Positions 36,901-45,709 of a stretch of DNA of 64,000 nucleotides are shown in pieces. Position numbers and translations under genes: made by a program. Within the stretch, counting starts at the first letter, position 1. Every line of letters begins with the position of its first letter. The stretch is from CAYMEV01 sp964389675 [NCBI: uncultured Candidatus Sumerlaeota bacterium]. GTDB lineage: Bacteria > CAYMEV01. The DNA lies in assembly GCA_964389675.1 (NCBI GenBank), contig CAYMEV010000001.1:266655-330654 (forward strand). Reading direction: 5' to 3'. The notes beneath the pieces were generated by a model. That model did no database searches, was not told the origin of the DNA, and saw only the letters and a program-made list of their open reading frames with translations.

Positions 36901-39403
36901 TTATGCAGACACAGCCGATACGCCTTTGCCTGACCCTCTTTTTATTGCTTCAGGCAATTATACAGATATTTACCTGAAGGTCACAGTACCTTCGGGAACT
37001 GCTGTTGACACTGTTGCACAGCAGACAGCAGAGGCTTCAGGAAATGGCTCCTATGACTCTCTCATTATTTCAACCACAGCAGTAACGGACTTCCTTGATG
37101 AGGATTTCACAAACTGTGTCCACAGCTGGAGCATATACCAGATGGCAGATGCAACAAGCGTGAGCTGGGACTGCCAGGATGACTATATGTTCCATAGCGT
37201 TACACCTGTCGGGGAATATGCAGAGAACTGGCTCGTATCCCCCCAGAGAAGCATAAATCCTGCAAAATCGGGCCAGCTGTACCTTAATGTCCTTGAGCTT
37301 TTTCAGTACCCTGAATCTTATGTATATCACGGCATCTGGATATCCACCGGAAGCGGAGACCCGAATGACGGTGATTTTGTGGAATATACAGAACTTGAGC
37401 CGGTAGGCAGTACCAATACATGGTATGAGAGGGCTTTTAATTTTTCTGATTATGCAGGTTCAGATGTCTATATAGCCTTTGTTTACAGGGGAGCCAATGC
37501 AGACTACTGGGCAATTGACTCTGTCACCATAATTGATGACCAGTATGAATGGCCTGTTGAAGAATATCAGGTGACCTTCACTGTCTATGACTACCTTGGC
37601 AATCCCCTGCAGGGCCTTAATATATGGGTATGGGAGCAGGGAAATCCATCAGAGGTACTCGTTGATCAGGATACAGACTCAGCAGGCCAGGTAATATGCA
37701 TGCTTGAGCCCGGGACATATGATTTTGATGTTTATGACTATTATGAGGCTTATGAATACTATACCGGCTCATTTACCGTGGTTGACCAGGCTATAGCAGT
37801 TCCCCCCGTTTACCTCAACCTTACAGAATTCAGCGTTGAGTTTGAGATACTGGATGAGTCAGGTTTGCCTGTCGAGGGTGCCTTAATTGACATAACAGGG
37901 GCAACCAATCCGCCTGCAACTGATATTAATGGCCTGACAACAACAATACTTACCAAGGGAAGCTATGACTACAGCATATCACATGCATGCTATGAGACGC
38001 TGTATAGTAATGTCGATATAGGTATAATCAAAAGCAATGCATCAAGACAGAAACCGAAGACTGAATACAGCCTTATCCACTATCTGACAGAGGCTGTGTT
38101 TAAGGCTTCTTTCAGTGTCACTGACGGTACTGAACCTGTAATGGGAGCAAAGATCAATATTTCCGGGGAGCTTGACCCTGTTGTTACAGACATAAGCGGG
38201 CAGGGGGAGGCAGACCTTGGATGCGGATGCTATACCTACAGTGTCGATGCCGGTAACTATGACCCCTATGAAGGCGTGTTCGATATTGCTGGTGCAAAGC
38301 ACAGCATAAGCATAGAGCTCTCATACAGCCCGGTGTTCATCTCCCCTGCCATAAGCCTTGATTATACTCAGCACAGGGGCATATGGCTCTGGAGCTATGA
38401 TGAATCAAAGTCTTCAGATATAAATTCCAGGGGTTCCTCGTGGACCAATATACTGCATGGCATTACAGCAGAAAAGATGCTTGCAGGCGATATAACAGGA
38501 GATGGTGAAATTGAGCTTACAGCACTCCTTTCTGAGTATGGCCTGTGGTATTACAGCATAGCTGATAATATGTGGACAAATCTCATACCTGATGATGCCT
38601 GCATTGATTTTGCACTGGCATTTACGAAAGAGAACGGCCCTTCTGAGATCATATCCTCCATCAGGGATCACGGTATATACAGGTGGGATCATTCAGCAGG
38701 AAATATATGGCCATCATCATGGAATAAAATATTTCTTGTCCCTGCAGAAAAAATCATTTCAGTCAATTTTGACAGGGATGAAACCGGTATTGATGAACTG
38801 GCCATGGTTTTCTACGGCCACAGCGGCCTGTATATATACACATTTGAAGATTCTTCCCTTTTAAGGATCGTGGATATAAGCCCGTCAAGCATGGCAAAGG
38901 CAGATATAACAGATGACGGCTTTAATGAATTGATAATTGCCTTTGAAGGCCTGGGCATCTATCTTATGAGGTATGCTGATGAGGGGCTCAGGAATATCAA
39001 TACCTGCTATCCCGGAATAGACCTTATCAATGATATAAGATCAAACAATGAGTGGGCGGCAGCAAAGGGCTCGAATCTGCAGTTTTTCAGGATTACATGG
39101 GGGACACCCGATCCTGATCATGACATAGGAACGGGAGATATAGCCCTCGGATTCGGCTCAGAAATATTCATCACATATTCAGGTTCTTCCTGTTATTATT
39201 CATACGATTCCTTATCATGGCATCCCCTTCTGTATTCACCTTTATGCAGGATAATATCATCAAGGTTTACCGGAAATCCCAGGGATGACCTTATTGTATG
39301 CGACAGCAGTACAGGAAGTATTTACCTTTACAGCACAAGATCAGGCTCATGGAGCCTCCTTGCTGAATCAGCCAACAGCAGTGCGATGACAGCCATAGAC
39401 TGA
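33908..39403 (+). CDS. Exported modular protein C: S8-like pseudoprotease with adhesin-like modules
   Basis: The product has 1831 residues with a signal segment at about 16-33. The S8-like domain (about 205-515) keeps Asp247 (AVIDSGID) and Ser443 (GTSMAAAH). The catalytic His is replaced by Asn277 (DNNATHMAG, against DDHGTHTSG in the neighbour), and the oxyanion Asn is replaced by Asp381 (SAGDSG, against AAGNDN). Classical serine-protease chemistry should therefore be lost. The remaining order is the same as in protein B. NEW3-like is at 517-630, J-type domains at 631-788 and 788-945, NEW3-like at 950-1060 and J-type at 1060-1220. Three CnaB-like modules span 1220-1475 with FDVYDYYEAYEYY, and the six-repeat C-terminus spans 1478-1831. 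The full-length open frame argues for a retained non-catalytic role such as binding or regulation. AGGAGG precedes the ATG. Confidence 0.9.
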   Translation: MSTGTRKFIIGNKNLSKAFFILAVLLVSSIISSGNDDNLSLNQEIYEIFCNNRPEIDLQSIPKKSYEQGRIRIKLNPLLRGKVPTSVSSTQNNYYISTGIAELDRLNSIYRAYSLKPLISRLYDVSPASAERIELHRAWGFDLWYEIELDKQSDIKKAVKEYRDLSCIDHAEPVYRTRMLSSMSSTVDEKSGKHTPDDPYFDPDQWSLYNYGQVINGTAGTAGCDIDVQNAWDLDTGWDYVTVAVIDSGIDYIHEDLSANMWSGIGPDGAGTVADNNATHMAGIIAAVTDNSAGIAGIAGGSGTGDGARLMSIDMNGSHGLSIPEMYIYAADNGAAVSVNSWSYTATGVYEEVDLDAIDYFNQHGGGSVLEGGLTVFSAGDSGSTGLWYPACYDGVMAVASTDNKDKKDRSSNYGTWVDISAPGKYITSTGITNTYIAQTGTSMAAAHVAGTAALIISHIARNGIVLDPDEISEIIKKTRDEIDSTNPLYRGMLGTGRLNAGLALAEAENVVNYMPYYDVAITNRTGDADVQIGETYYYTIRVRNNGLLNDAYIFSLDADWAVGLYADMSDTPVDVPLILDPLSYVDLYLKVTVPVGTQIWTLGYDTVTVSGTWIPRSVTVTTTASDIITFYEEDFSTCPDFSSPDPGWKMYMLGGTESFWSCHPDGYMYHDRNPNPNNLVKGWLVSPLITIPDGNTVISLQTMWNEAEPGYTQPTQGIYISTGSGDPNSGEFVLVTQVINDGYQNVWHFKEYDISEYTGMDVYVGFYYEARRDYHNWHIDDIKLSTVPPRPLPFTESFMPGSATRGWKVVQGASKVWSIVLSSFAGGEENELNATYFNTSETTRYYTPPLDVEGLNTVSLKFLTYFEGISSAFTAKIQYKTDITGWADTGWQLSGGLASYGPGLEEVLIDIPAGATSLYIAWVGSGDHKKLQNWYIDTVVVDQYTITQDYAVSLDNITGDSSVQIGESFYYLLRVRNIGLLDDNFSLTASGDWAVGLYADTADTPLPDPLFIASGNYTDIYLKVTVPSGTAVDTVAQQTAEASGNGSYDSLIISTTAVTDFLDEDFTNCVHSWSIYQMADATSVSWDCQDDYMFHSVTPVGEYAENWLVSPQRSINPAKSGQLYLNVLELFQYPESYVYHGIWISTGSGDPNDGDFVEYTELEPVGSTNTWYERAFNFSDYAGSDVYIAFVYRGANADYWAIDSVTIIDDQYEWPVEEYQVTFTVYDYLGNPLQGLNIWVWEQGNPSEVLVDQDTDSAGQVICMLEPGTYDFDVYDYYEAYEYYTGSFTVVDQAIAVPPVYLNLTEFSVEFEILDESGLPVEGALIDITGATNPPATDINGLTTTILTKGSYDYSISHACYETLYSNVDIGIIKSNASRQKPKTEYSLIHYLTEAVFKASFSVTDGTEPVMGAKINISGELDPVVTDISGQGEADLGCGCYTYSVDAGNYDPYEGVFDIAGAKHSISIELSYSPVFISPAISLDYTQHRGIWLWSYDESKSSDINSRGSSWTNILHGITAEKMLAGDITGDGEIELTALLSEYGLWYYSIADNMWTNLIPDDACIDFALAFTKENGPSEIISSIRDHGIYRWDHSAGNIWPSSWNKIFLVPAEKIISVNFDRDETGIDELAMVFYGHSGLYIYTFEDSSLLRIVDISPSSMAKADITDDGFNELIIAFEGLGIYLMRYADEGLRNINTCYPGIDLINDIRSNNEWAAAKGSNLQFFRITWGTPDPDHDIGTGDIALGFGSEIFITYSGSSCYYSYDSLSWHPLLYSPLCRIISSRFTGNPRDDLIVCDSSTGSIYLYSTRSGSWSLLAESANSSAMTAID

Positions 39404-39529
39404 AAGCCCTGAGGCTCATAGCCTTTATTTTTAATTATTCTTTCAGGCTGATTATGGCAATAGATCTCAACTGCAGTATATGCCAGCTGTTAAGCCAATA
39501 TGGTTCTTCTAAATAAACATACAAATATC

Positions 39530-39558
39530 TTGATTTATATTCAAATACTGTGTATATT
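39530..39558 (+). promoter_or_regulatory. Promoter candidate of modular protein D
   Basis: TTGATT (39530-39535) and TATATT (39553-39558) are 17 bp apart, close in pattern to the promoter before protein C. The leader would be about 206 nt. The gap 39404-39770 holds, besides this, a weak hairpin (GGCT/AGCC) soon after the stop of protein C and an AGATCA...TGATCT inverted repeat at about 39612-39652; no gene. Confidence 0.42.
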
Positions 39559-39770
39559 TAAATAACAAGGCTGGTTTATCTCCCATATAAAAGATGCGTT
39601 GAATTCTCTCAGATCATAGGCAGGTAGCCATTGAAGGTCAATTGATCTTTAGAAAGAATAGACCGACCGTATTTATTTAATTGGTTGCTTTTGCCTGAAA
39701 CAATTAAATAGCTTTCAGAGTAAAGTTATAAAAGTTATAGCATTTTCATTAAATTATAAAGGAGAATTCA

Positions 39771-42700
39771 ATGTCAGCTAATTATAAAAACAAAGCGATT
39801 ATTGGGAAGATTTCAGGAATTGCATTCCTTATGCTTTTAATTTTCCTGCTTCCTCTAACAGCATCAGCCGGCACCAGCCCTGACAGCATCAGGCCATTTT
39901 ATCCCTCTGGCGACGAAGCCAAAGAGGATTATTACCTGGTTACCATCACCAATATCACAGGAGACCGCGAGATTGATATTGATGATATTGCTGTCGAGTC
40001 CCCTGTATGGTATCAGCTGAGGGTACAGAACAACGGTGTCCTTAATGATGCCTATACCTTCACGCTTGACCAGGGCCAGTCAGGCTGGGCTGAGCTTTTT
40101 CTCAATCCATCCGGGGAAAGCATCCCTGTCCCTCTGGTTATAGAACCCCAGGAATATGCTGATATATATCTGAAGGTCACAATTCCTGCAGGTGCACCTC
40201 TGGGAACTGTGTCAGAGGACATCATCAACCTGACAGGCACATGGATATACTATTCATCGACTGTTACAACCACTATAATAAACACGCTTTTTTATGATGA
40301 CTTCGGTTTCTGCCCCGACTGGATGACCGGCTGGATGAAATACAAGCTCCAGGGGCAGGAACAGCAGGCAACATGGATGTGCCCTGAGGGAGGAGGATAC
40401 ATCTACCATACAAGAACATCCTCAAGCAATAATACAGCCGAGGGATGGGCAGTATCACCCTCTATCCATGTCCCCGAGGGATGTGCAACCCTGTCCTTCT
40501 CCAGCACCTGGAATGCCGATGTGCCCGGTTATCCCCAGGCTGCACAAAGTATCTACATATCCAGCGGACATAGCGATCCCACTCTATACAGGGATAACTA
40601 TAACAAAGTTACCGACGTTATAAACAACGGAGATGAGATGGTATGGCAGACCAAAGAAGTGGACATATCCCAATATGCAGGTATGGATATCTATGTTGCC
40701 TTTGTCTGGGAGGGCGAACTGGCTTTCCAGAACTGGTATATAACCGACATCACCCTTGAGTCGGTCCTTCCCACACCCATGCCCTTTGCCGAGAGCTTTG
40801 ACCCCGGTTCGGACATGCCAGGCTGGAAGATAGACCAGGGACAATCAGACTATATCATCTGGTCTGTTGAGAATTCTAACTTTGCAGGGGGTGAGCCCAG
40901 GGAGCTTAAAGCCACCGGGACAGGCAATAAGCAGTTTACCGGTATATCCAGGGCATATTCCCCGGGGCTTGATATAAGAGGAGTAGGGACAGTCTCCATT
41001 GACTTTCTCTACAATATATCCAGCTCAAGCAACGGCAACAGCATTATTTCCAAGGTCCAGTACAGCACCGACGGTACAAACTGGATAGATACATCATGGT
41101 CTATAACCCTGTCCACCAACAACTATTCTTCAGGCCCCCAGACTGCCAATGTCCTGATCGATCTTCTGGCACCTGCGGATACGCTCTTTATAGCATGGGT
41201 CAATGACGGTGATCACAGAAGGCTTGCTGCCTGGTATGTGGACCTTATAATCATTGATACAGAATCCATGATCTATGATTACTATGTTACGCTTGACAAT
41301 CTCACAGGTGATACCTCTGTGGAGGTAGGGGATACGCAATATTATCAGCTCAGGGTTAAAAACACAGGATCTGCGGAAGATACCTACAGCTTTGATATAT
41401 CAGGCGACTGGGCTGTCGGGCTTTATGCTGATACATCCGATACACCACTCCCTGACCCGCTGACCATACTTCCGGGAAATACCTATGATGCATACCTCAA
41501 GGTAACAGTACCCATGGGAACGCCTGACCAGACTGTCTCATCTTCAACAGTAGAAATAACAGGAACAGGCACACCCGTTGCGACAGATTCAGTTTCAGTT
41601 ACAACTACAGCAACCCAGAGTGTCGTACCCGATCAATATACCGTAACCATTACTGTACTTGACTATCTTGGAAATCCTCTTAAGGATATGAATATATGGA
41701 TATGGTATAACGGAAATCCGTCCCTGGTAGTTTTTGACCAGGATACAGACGCATCAGGCCAGGTATCATGTACTCTTCCAGTTGGAGATTATCAATTTGA
41801 TATATATGACTATTACGATGCATATGAGTACTATATAGGCTCTTTCACCCTTGTTGACCAGAACCTTGCCGTTCCCGCAGTCTACCTGAACCTGATCAAC
41901 TTTGAAGTGCTTTATGAGGTACTTGATGAATCAGGCCTGCCCATAGGCGGAGCAGTAATTGATATAACAGGCGCAGACAACCCAGTTCCTACTGACATCA
42001 ACGGCATGACAACCGCAATACTCTCAAAGGGATATTACAGCTATACAGTCTCATCCACATGCTATGAGGCACTCACATCTTCCGTGAGCATAGGCCTGTA
42101 TAAGAACAATTCCAGGAACAACATGCCCAAGACGGACTATCACCTGATACACCATATGACAGCATCCCCCTGCAAAATAACTTTTGCTGTAACTGATAAT
42201 TCCGAGCCTGTAATGGGTGCAAGAATAGTAATTGACGGGGTACCTGGCACTGTGATAACCAGCATGGACGGTGTGGGAGAAACAGAGCTCGTATGCGGGT
42301 CTTACAGCTATATAGTCGAAGCAGGCAACTACAATCCCTATGAAGGTTCATTTGAGGTACAGGGGACAAAGAATACAATAGATATTAATCTCAGCTATGA
42401 CCACTTATATATATCCCCCGCAATAAGCCTTAACAAGCCAGAGTACAGGGGCATCTGGCTCTGGAGCTATAATCCGGAGGGTGAATCACCCTGGACAAAT
42501 ATACTGAACGGCATAAGTGCAGAAAAGATACTTGCAGGGGATATCTCAGGCGACGGCGAACCAGAACTGATAGCCCTTCTTTCAGAATACGGCCTGTGGT
42601 CTTATAATATTTCCTCAAATACATGGAATGTAATTCTGAATTCATCAGAGATAAATGATTTTGTTATTCTGAAGGCATCAGCTGATAAGCCTTCCACCGT

Positions 42701-43427
42701 AGCAGTATCAATCAGGGGCTACGGCACCTATAAGCTTGAAAGCGGTGCATGGAAACGCCTTATCCCGATTTCTGCAGACATCATGACAGCTGATAATATA
42801 AACAGGGACCCGCTTGGCATTGACGAGCTTTTCCTGTCCTTTACCGATTACAGCGGCCTCTACATCTACAGCTTCGAAACTGAAACATTAAGCAGGATAG
42901 TATCAGCAAGCCCTTCCCATATAGCACATGCGGACATTACAAATGACGGCTATAATGAGCTGGTGCTGACCTTTGACGGATATGGCGTTTATCTTCTTGG
43001 ATTTACAGCTGAAGAGTCTGATAAATCAGCTGTTTATCCTTCTTTTGACATTCTAAGCGACATAACTGCAAACAATCACTGGGTATCAAAGGGCTCAGGC
43101 CTCCAGCTTTCAAGGATAACATGGGGGACCCCGGATGCAGGACATGACCCCGGGACAGGTGACATAGCACTCGGTTTCGGCTCAGAGATTGTAATTACCT
43201 ATGGAGGTTCTGCATACTATTATTCATATGACTCCCTTTCATGGCATCCCCTTCTCTATGCACCATTAAGCAGGGTAATATCCTCAAGGTTTACGGGAAA
43301 TGTAAGGGATGACCTGATCGTATGCGAAAGCATAAGCAAAAGCATCTATCTCTATAATACAAAGGCAAATTCATGGGAACTCATCCTTGATAAGGGAGAT
43401 ACAGATGCAATGGTACCATTAAAGTAA
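39771..43427 (+). CDS. Exported modular protein D: same modules without any peptidase domain
   Basis: The product has 1218 residues with a signal peptide (about 1-33, TASA at the likely cleavage site). It begins where proteins B and C continue after their peptidase. NEW3-like is at about 45-165, J-type cleaved-adhesin-like domains at 170-325 and 325-500, and NEW3-like at 503-620. Three CnaB-like modules are at 623-880 (with FDIYDYYDAYEYY) and the six-repeat C-terminus at 880-1218, ending DAMVPLK. The third J-type domain of B and C is missing. It looks like a descendant of the same ancestor that lost the propeptide and protease. GGAG precedes the ATG; a strong terminator follows. Probably a surface or extracellular structural/adhesive protein; function unproven. 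Confidence 0.87.
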   Translation: MSANYKNKAIIGKISGIAFLMLLIFLLPLTASAGTSPDSIRPFYPSGDEAKEDYYLVTITNITGDREIDIDDIAVESPVWYQLRVQNNGVLNDAYTFTLDQGQSGWAELFLNPSGESIPVPLVIEPQEYADIYLKVTIPAGAPLGTVSEDIINLTGTWIYYSSTVTTTIINTLFYDDFGFCPDWMTGWMKYKLQGQEQQATWMCPEGGGYIYHTRTSSSNNTAEGWAVSPSIHVPEGCATLSFSSTWNADVPGYPQAAQSIYISSGHSDPTLYRDNYNKVTDVINNGDEMVWQTKEVDISQYAGMDIYVAFVWEGELAFQNWYITDITLESVLPTPMPFAESFDPGSDMPGWKIDQGQSDYIIWSVENSNFAGGEPRELKATGTGNKQFTGISRAYSPGLDIRGVGTVSIDFLYNISSSSNGNSIISKVQYSTDGTNWIDTSWSITLSTNNYSSGPQTANVLIDLLAPADTLFIAWVNDGDHRRLAAWYVDLIIIDTESMIYDYYVTLDNLTGDTSVEVGDTQYYQLRVKNTGSAEDTYSFDISGDWAVGLYADTSDTPLPDPLTILPGNTYDAYLKVTVPMGTPDQTVSSSTVEITGTGTPVATDSVSVTTTATQSVVPDQYTVTITVLDYLGNPLKDMNIWIWYNGNPSLVVFDQDTDASGQVSCTLPVGDYQFDIYDYYDAYEYYIGSFTLVDQNLAVPAVYLNLINFEVLYEVLDESGLPIGGAVIDITGADNPVPTDINGMTTAILSKGYYSYTVSSTCYEALTSSVSIGLYKNNSRNNMPKTDYHLIHHMTASPCKITFAVTDNSEPVMGARIVIDGVPGTVITSMDGVGETELVCGSYSYIVEAGNYNPYEGSFEVQGTKNTIDINLSYDHLYISPAISLNKPEYRGIWLWSYNPEGESPWTNILNGISAEKILAGDISGDGEPELIALLSEYGLWSYNISSNTWNVILNSSEINDFVILKASADKPSTVAVSIRGYGTYKLESGAWKRLIPISADIMTADNINRDPLGIDELFLSFTDYSGLYIYSFETETLSRIVSASPSHIAHADITNDGYNELVLTFDGYGVYLLGFTAEESDKSAVYPSFDILSDITANNHWVSKGSGLQLSRITWGTPDAGHDPGTGDIALGFGSEIVITYGGSAYYYSYDSLSWHPLLYAPLSRVISSRFTGNVRDDLIVCESISKSIYLYNTKANSWELILDKGDTDAMVPLK

Positions 43428-43442
43428 CTAAATATAATACAT

Positions 43443-43472
43443 AAAAGGGGCATTTAATGCCCCTTTTTTTTT
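43443..43472. terminator. Bidirectional terminator between protein D and the methyltransferase operon
   Basis: AAAAGGGGCAT and ATGCCCCTTTT form a nearly perfect hairpin (43443-43467) with A-run and T-run on opposite sides. It can end transcripts from both the upstream plus-strand gene and the convergent minus-strand operon, whose last stop codon is at 43471. Confidence 0.85.
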
Positions 43473-44184
43473 ACATGTTTTTTTTTGCCCTCAGACAGAA
43501 ATAGCTGTTGTAGAAAAAGGAAGCCAGGGTATTCATACCCCATTTTCCAAGCCTGTCATGGCTGAGCCTCTTTATTGAAAAATCGCTGAACCCTGCCTCT
43601 TTAAGGAGTGCTTTCCATACCTTCGGAGGCTGGTGCTTCTTCCATGTAATTGTTGGAACGAAGGGATTTTTCAATCCAAGCACATAGAAAAGATTATATC
43701 TTGAACAGTCGCATATGACAATATCAGCATTATCACCTGCCAGGGCGTATATCTTTCTGAATATTTCTAAATATCTCTTCCAGTAGTATCCAGAATCCGT
43801 AAGCCTCATGCAGGATACCTCATCCAGGTGATTTACGGAATTATATGAGATAATTATGTCAAATTTCTCTCCTGGCTCATAATCCTGTATGTTTTCCCGG
43901 CAGAGAAATACATTATGCATGCCGAATCTCTCATAAAGCTGCATAAACCTGTCATAGGCATCCAGAGAACTCCCTTCTTTTTCAGGCTCCAGGCATACGA
44001 CCCTGCCTGCACCCTTTACTGCGGAATAGAAGCTGAATATCCCGCTTCCTCCGCCTATATCAAGCACATTCTTCCCGGCAAAATCAATGCCTTCAAATAC
44101 AGTATCCGTGTGGAATCTCAGGTTCTCTTTTCTCTTTCTCAATCCTGATTCAATAATGATTTCAAAATACTTCTCAATATCCAT
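43471..44184 (-). CDS. Class I SAM-dependent methyltransferase
   Basis: The 237-residue protein has the SAM-binding motif VLDIGGGSGIFSFY near 38-51. CLEPEKE (acidic residue for the ribose) is near 69-75, and IIISYNSVNHLDE is the motif-IV strand. This is the general Rossmann methyltransferase family of about 240 residues. The acceptor is likely a sugar or lipid-linked glycan given its operon. It follows the GT-C protein by 1 nt and is third in a minus-strand operon with GT4 and GT-C genes. Confidence 0.85.
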   Translation of the reverse strand: MDIEKYFEIIIESGLRKRKENLRFHTDTVFEGIDFAGKNVLDIGGGSGIFSFYSAVKGAGRVVCLEPEKEGSSLDAYDRFMQLYERFGMHNVFLCRENIQDYEPGEKFDIIISYNSVNHLDEVSCMRLTDSGYYWKRYLEIFRKIYALAGDNADIVICDCSRYNLFYVLGLKNPFVPTITWKKHQPPKVWKALLKEAGFSDFSIKRLSHDRLGKWGMNTLASFFYNSYFCLRAKKNM

Positions 44185-44185
44185 A

Positions 44186-45709
44186 TCAATCCTTCAGCTT
44201 ATAAGCTATATACATTGCTTCTGCATTTCCGTCATGATATACATCTGACCTGTATATCTCCATTTTTCTGCAAAGTTTCAGCTCCTCGGAGAATACTTTG
44301 TAAAGATAGGAGTAGGCATAAAACCCAAGGCAGTCATAATCCCCATTAAAAGCTTCCCTGTTTACCCTGTATCTGTAAACAGGCTCACTCCTGCTTCCCT
44401 TATCATCCTGCATCCTGTCCCATACTCCTGCCAGCATATAGTCAACATTCCTCTTCTTCAGATATAGCCCCAGCTCTCCTTTTTTTAAGTATTCATGGTA
44501 AACAAGGTCATTCATAAGGCCGTCAAGGCTCACAAAATCGACACCGCTCCAGAAGGAAAGAGCACCGCAGTCTGTATATGCCCACTTTCCCCCCTTTTGT
44601 CTAATAAATTCCACAGTATCCCTGTTCTTTAACTCAAATGAACCGTCATACCCTTCATAGGCGCTTATCCCCGTTATAGCACTGTACATTAAAAGAATAC
44701 CCATAATAGATACAATTATATACTTAAATTTCCTTTCCCCTGATCTCATTGAAAGCATTATTAAAAAACAGACCAGAGCAGAGATGAATGGAAGCCCGAG
44801 ATACCATACAGAAACAGTCTTTGCCCACTTCAAGAAAAGTATTATCCCTGCTGTCTGCCATAGTGCGCAGATACCCAGGGCAATTCCCGGCCTGCCTGCC
44901 TTCTCTCCTTTGTTTATCAGCAGTATACCGCAAACAGAAGCAATAATACAAAAAACTGGCATATAGTTCTTGAACAGATTATGCAGCTGAAGATTTGCAA
45001 ATGGGAATGAGCTTCTCAGAATCCCGCTTACAGGCATAAAATGCCCTAAATACAAGAAATTGAAAAGAAGATAGGTCCCGAGGAAGATAAGGGCAGGATA
45101 TATGATCCTGAATTCTCTTTTCCCCATAATAACATATACAATAAAGACAGGAAGCACTATATATAAAAAGGAATCAAGCCTGGCAGAGCAAAGAAGCGCT
45201 CCCAGAATACCGGCGGCCATATACCTTTCCTGGTACAGAAAATATATAAAGAAGGCAAACAGGGGCAGTGTAACTGCAGACTCCATACCATTGTAAAACA
45301 CTGATATGTTTTTCGGGCATAAGGCAATCATCACAGAAAGCATGATAATAAGGCCAAATACCCTGTCCTTCTGCCTCTTAAGCATAAATCCCATTATACA
45401 TAATGGCATAAACAGGCCAAATGAGATAATAATATTTACCAGCCTGTATGCCTCCAGGGCTGTCATATCACCCGCAAGCATAAAGGCCACTGCCTGCATA
45501 ACCCAGAACAGCGGATGGAAACCGCTTGCCTTTGTTTCTCCGTCAAAGGTTATTTCCCCGCTCCCGGCAAAGTTCCTTGCAGTTACTGTATAATAATAGG
45601 CATCATCATTGAAGACATCCCTCTGCATACCCTTTAAGAACATGGAAAAGACCCCGAAGAAGATCCCGAGGATAAAAACATAAAAAACTATGTCATACTT
45701 CTTTATCAT
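44186..45709 (-). CDS. GT-C fold membrane protein, polyprenyl-phosphate-sugar dependent transferase-like
   Basis: The 507-residue protein has about eleven membrane segments. The first outer loop has FNDDAYYYTVTARNF (the acidic DD typical for GT-C catalytic loops), followed by GFHPLFW and NGMESAV. That order is shared by a large group of uncharacterised GT39-like proteins. The C-terminal 140 residues form an extracytoplasmic domain with GALSFWSGVDFVSLDGL, also found in that group. It would add a sugar from a polyprenyl-phosphate donor on the periplasmic side. It overlaps the GT4 gene by 4 nt and is adjacent to the methyltransferase, so the three are one operon. Confidence 0.82.
   Translation of the reverse strand: MIKKYDIVFYVFILGIFFGVFSMFLKGMQRDVFNDDAYYYTVTARNFAGSGEITFDGETKASGFHPLFWVMQAVAFMLAGDMTALEAYRLVNIIISFGLFMPLCIMGFMLKRQKDRVFGLIIMLSVMIALCPKNISVFYNGMESAVTLPLFAFFIYFLYQERYMAAGILGALLCSARLDSFLYIVLPVFIVYVIMGKREFRIIYPALIFLGTYLLFNFLYLGHFMPVSGILRSSFPFANLQLHNLFKNYMPVFCIIASVCGILLINKGEKAGRPGIALGICALWQTAGIILFLKWAKTVSVWYLGLPFISALVCFLIMLSMRSGERKFKYIIVSIMGILLMYSAITGISAYEGYDGSFELKNRDTVEFIRQKGGKWAYTDCGALSFWSGVDFVSLDGLMNDLVYHEYLKKGELGLYLKKRNVDYMLAGVWDRMQDDKGSRSEPVYRYRVNREAFNGDYDCLGFYAYSYLYKVFSEELKLCRKMEIYRSDVYHDGNAEAMYIAYKLKD

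Noticed and set aside
36301-37080. Considered whether the giant proteins could be T9SS cargo because of cleaved-adhesin-type domains.
   Set aside because: No T9SS C-terminal domain pattern is seen at their ends, which are instead the shared six-repeat domain, and no T9SS component gene is in the window.
39600-39700. GGTAGCC and paired AGATCA/TGATCT in the leader of protein D, considered as a c-di-GMP (GEMM) riboswitch.
   Set aside because: The conserved GEMM core and tetraloop-receptor sequences are not present.
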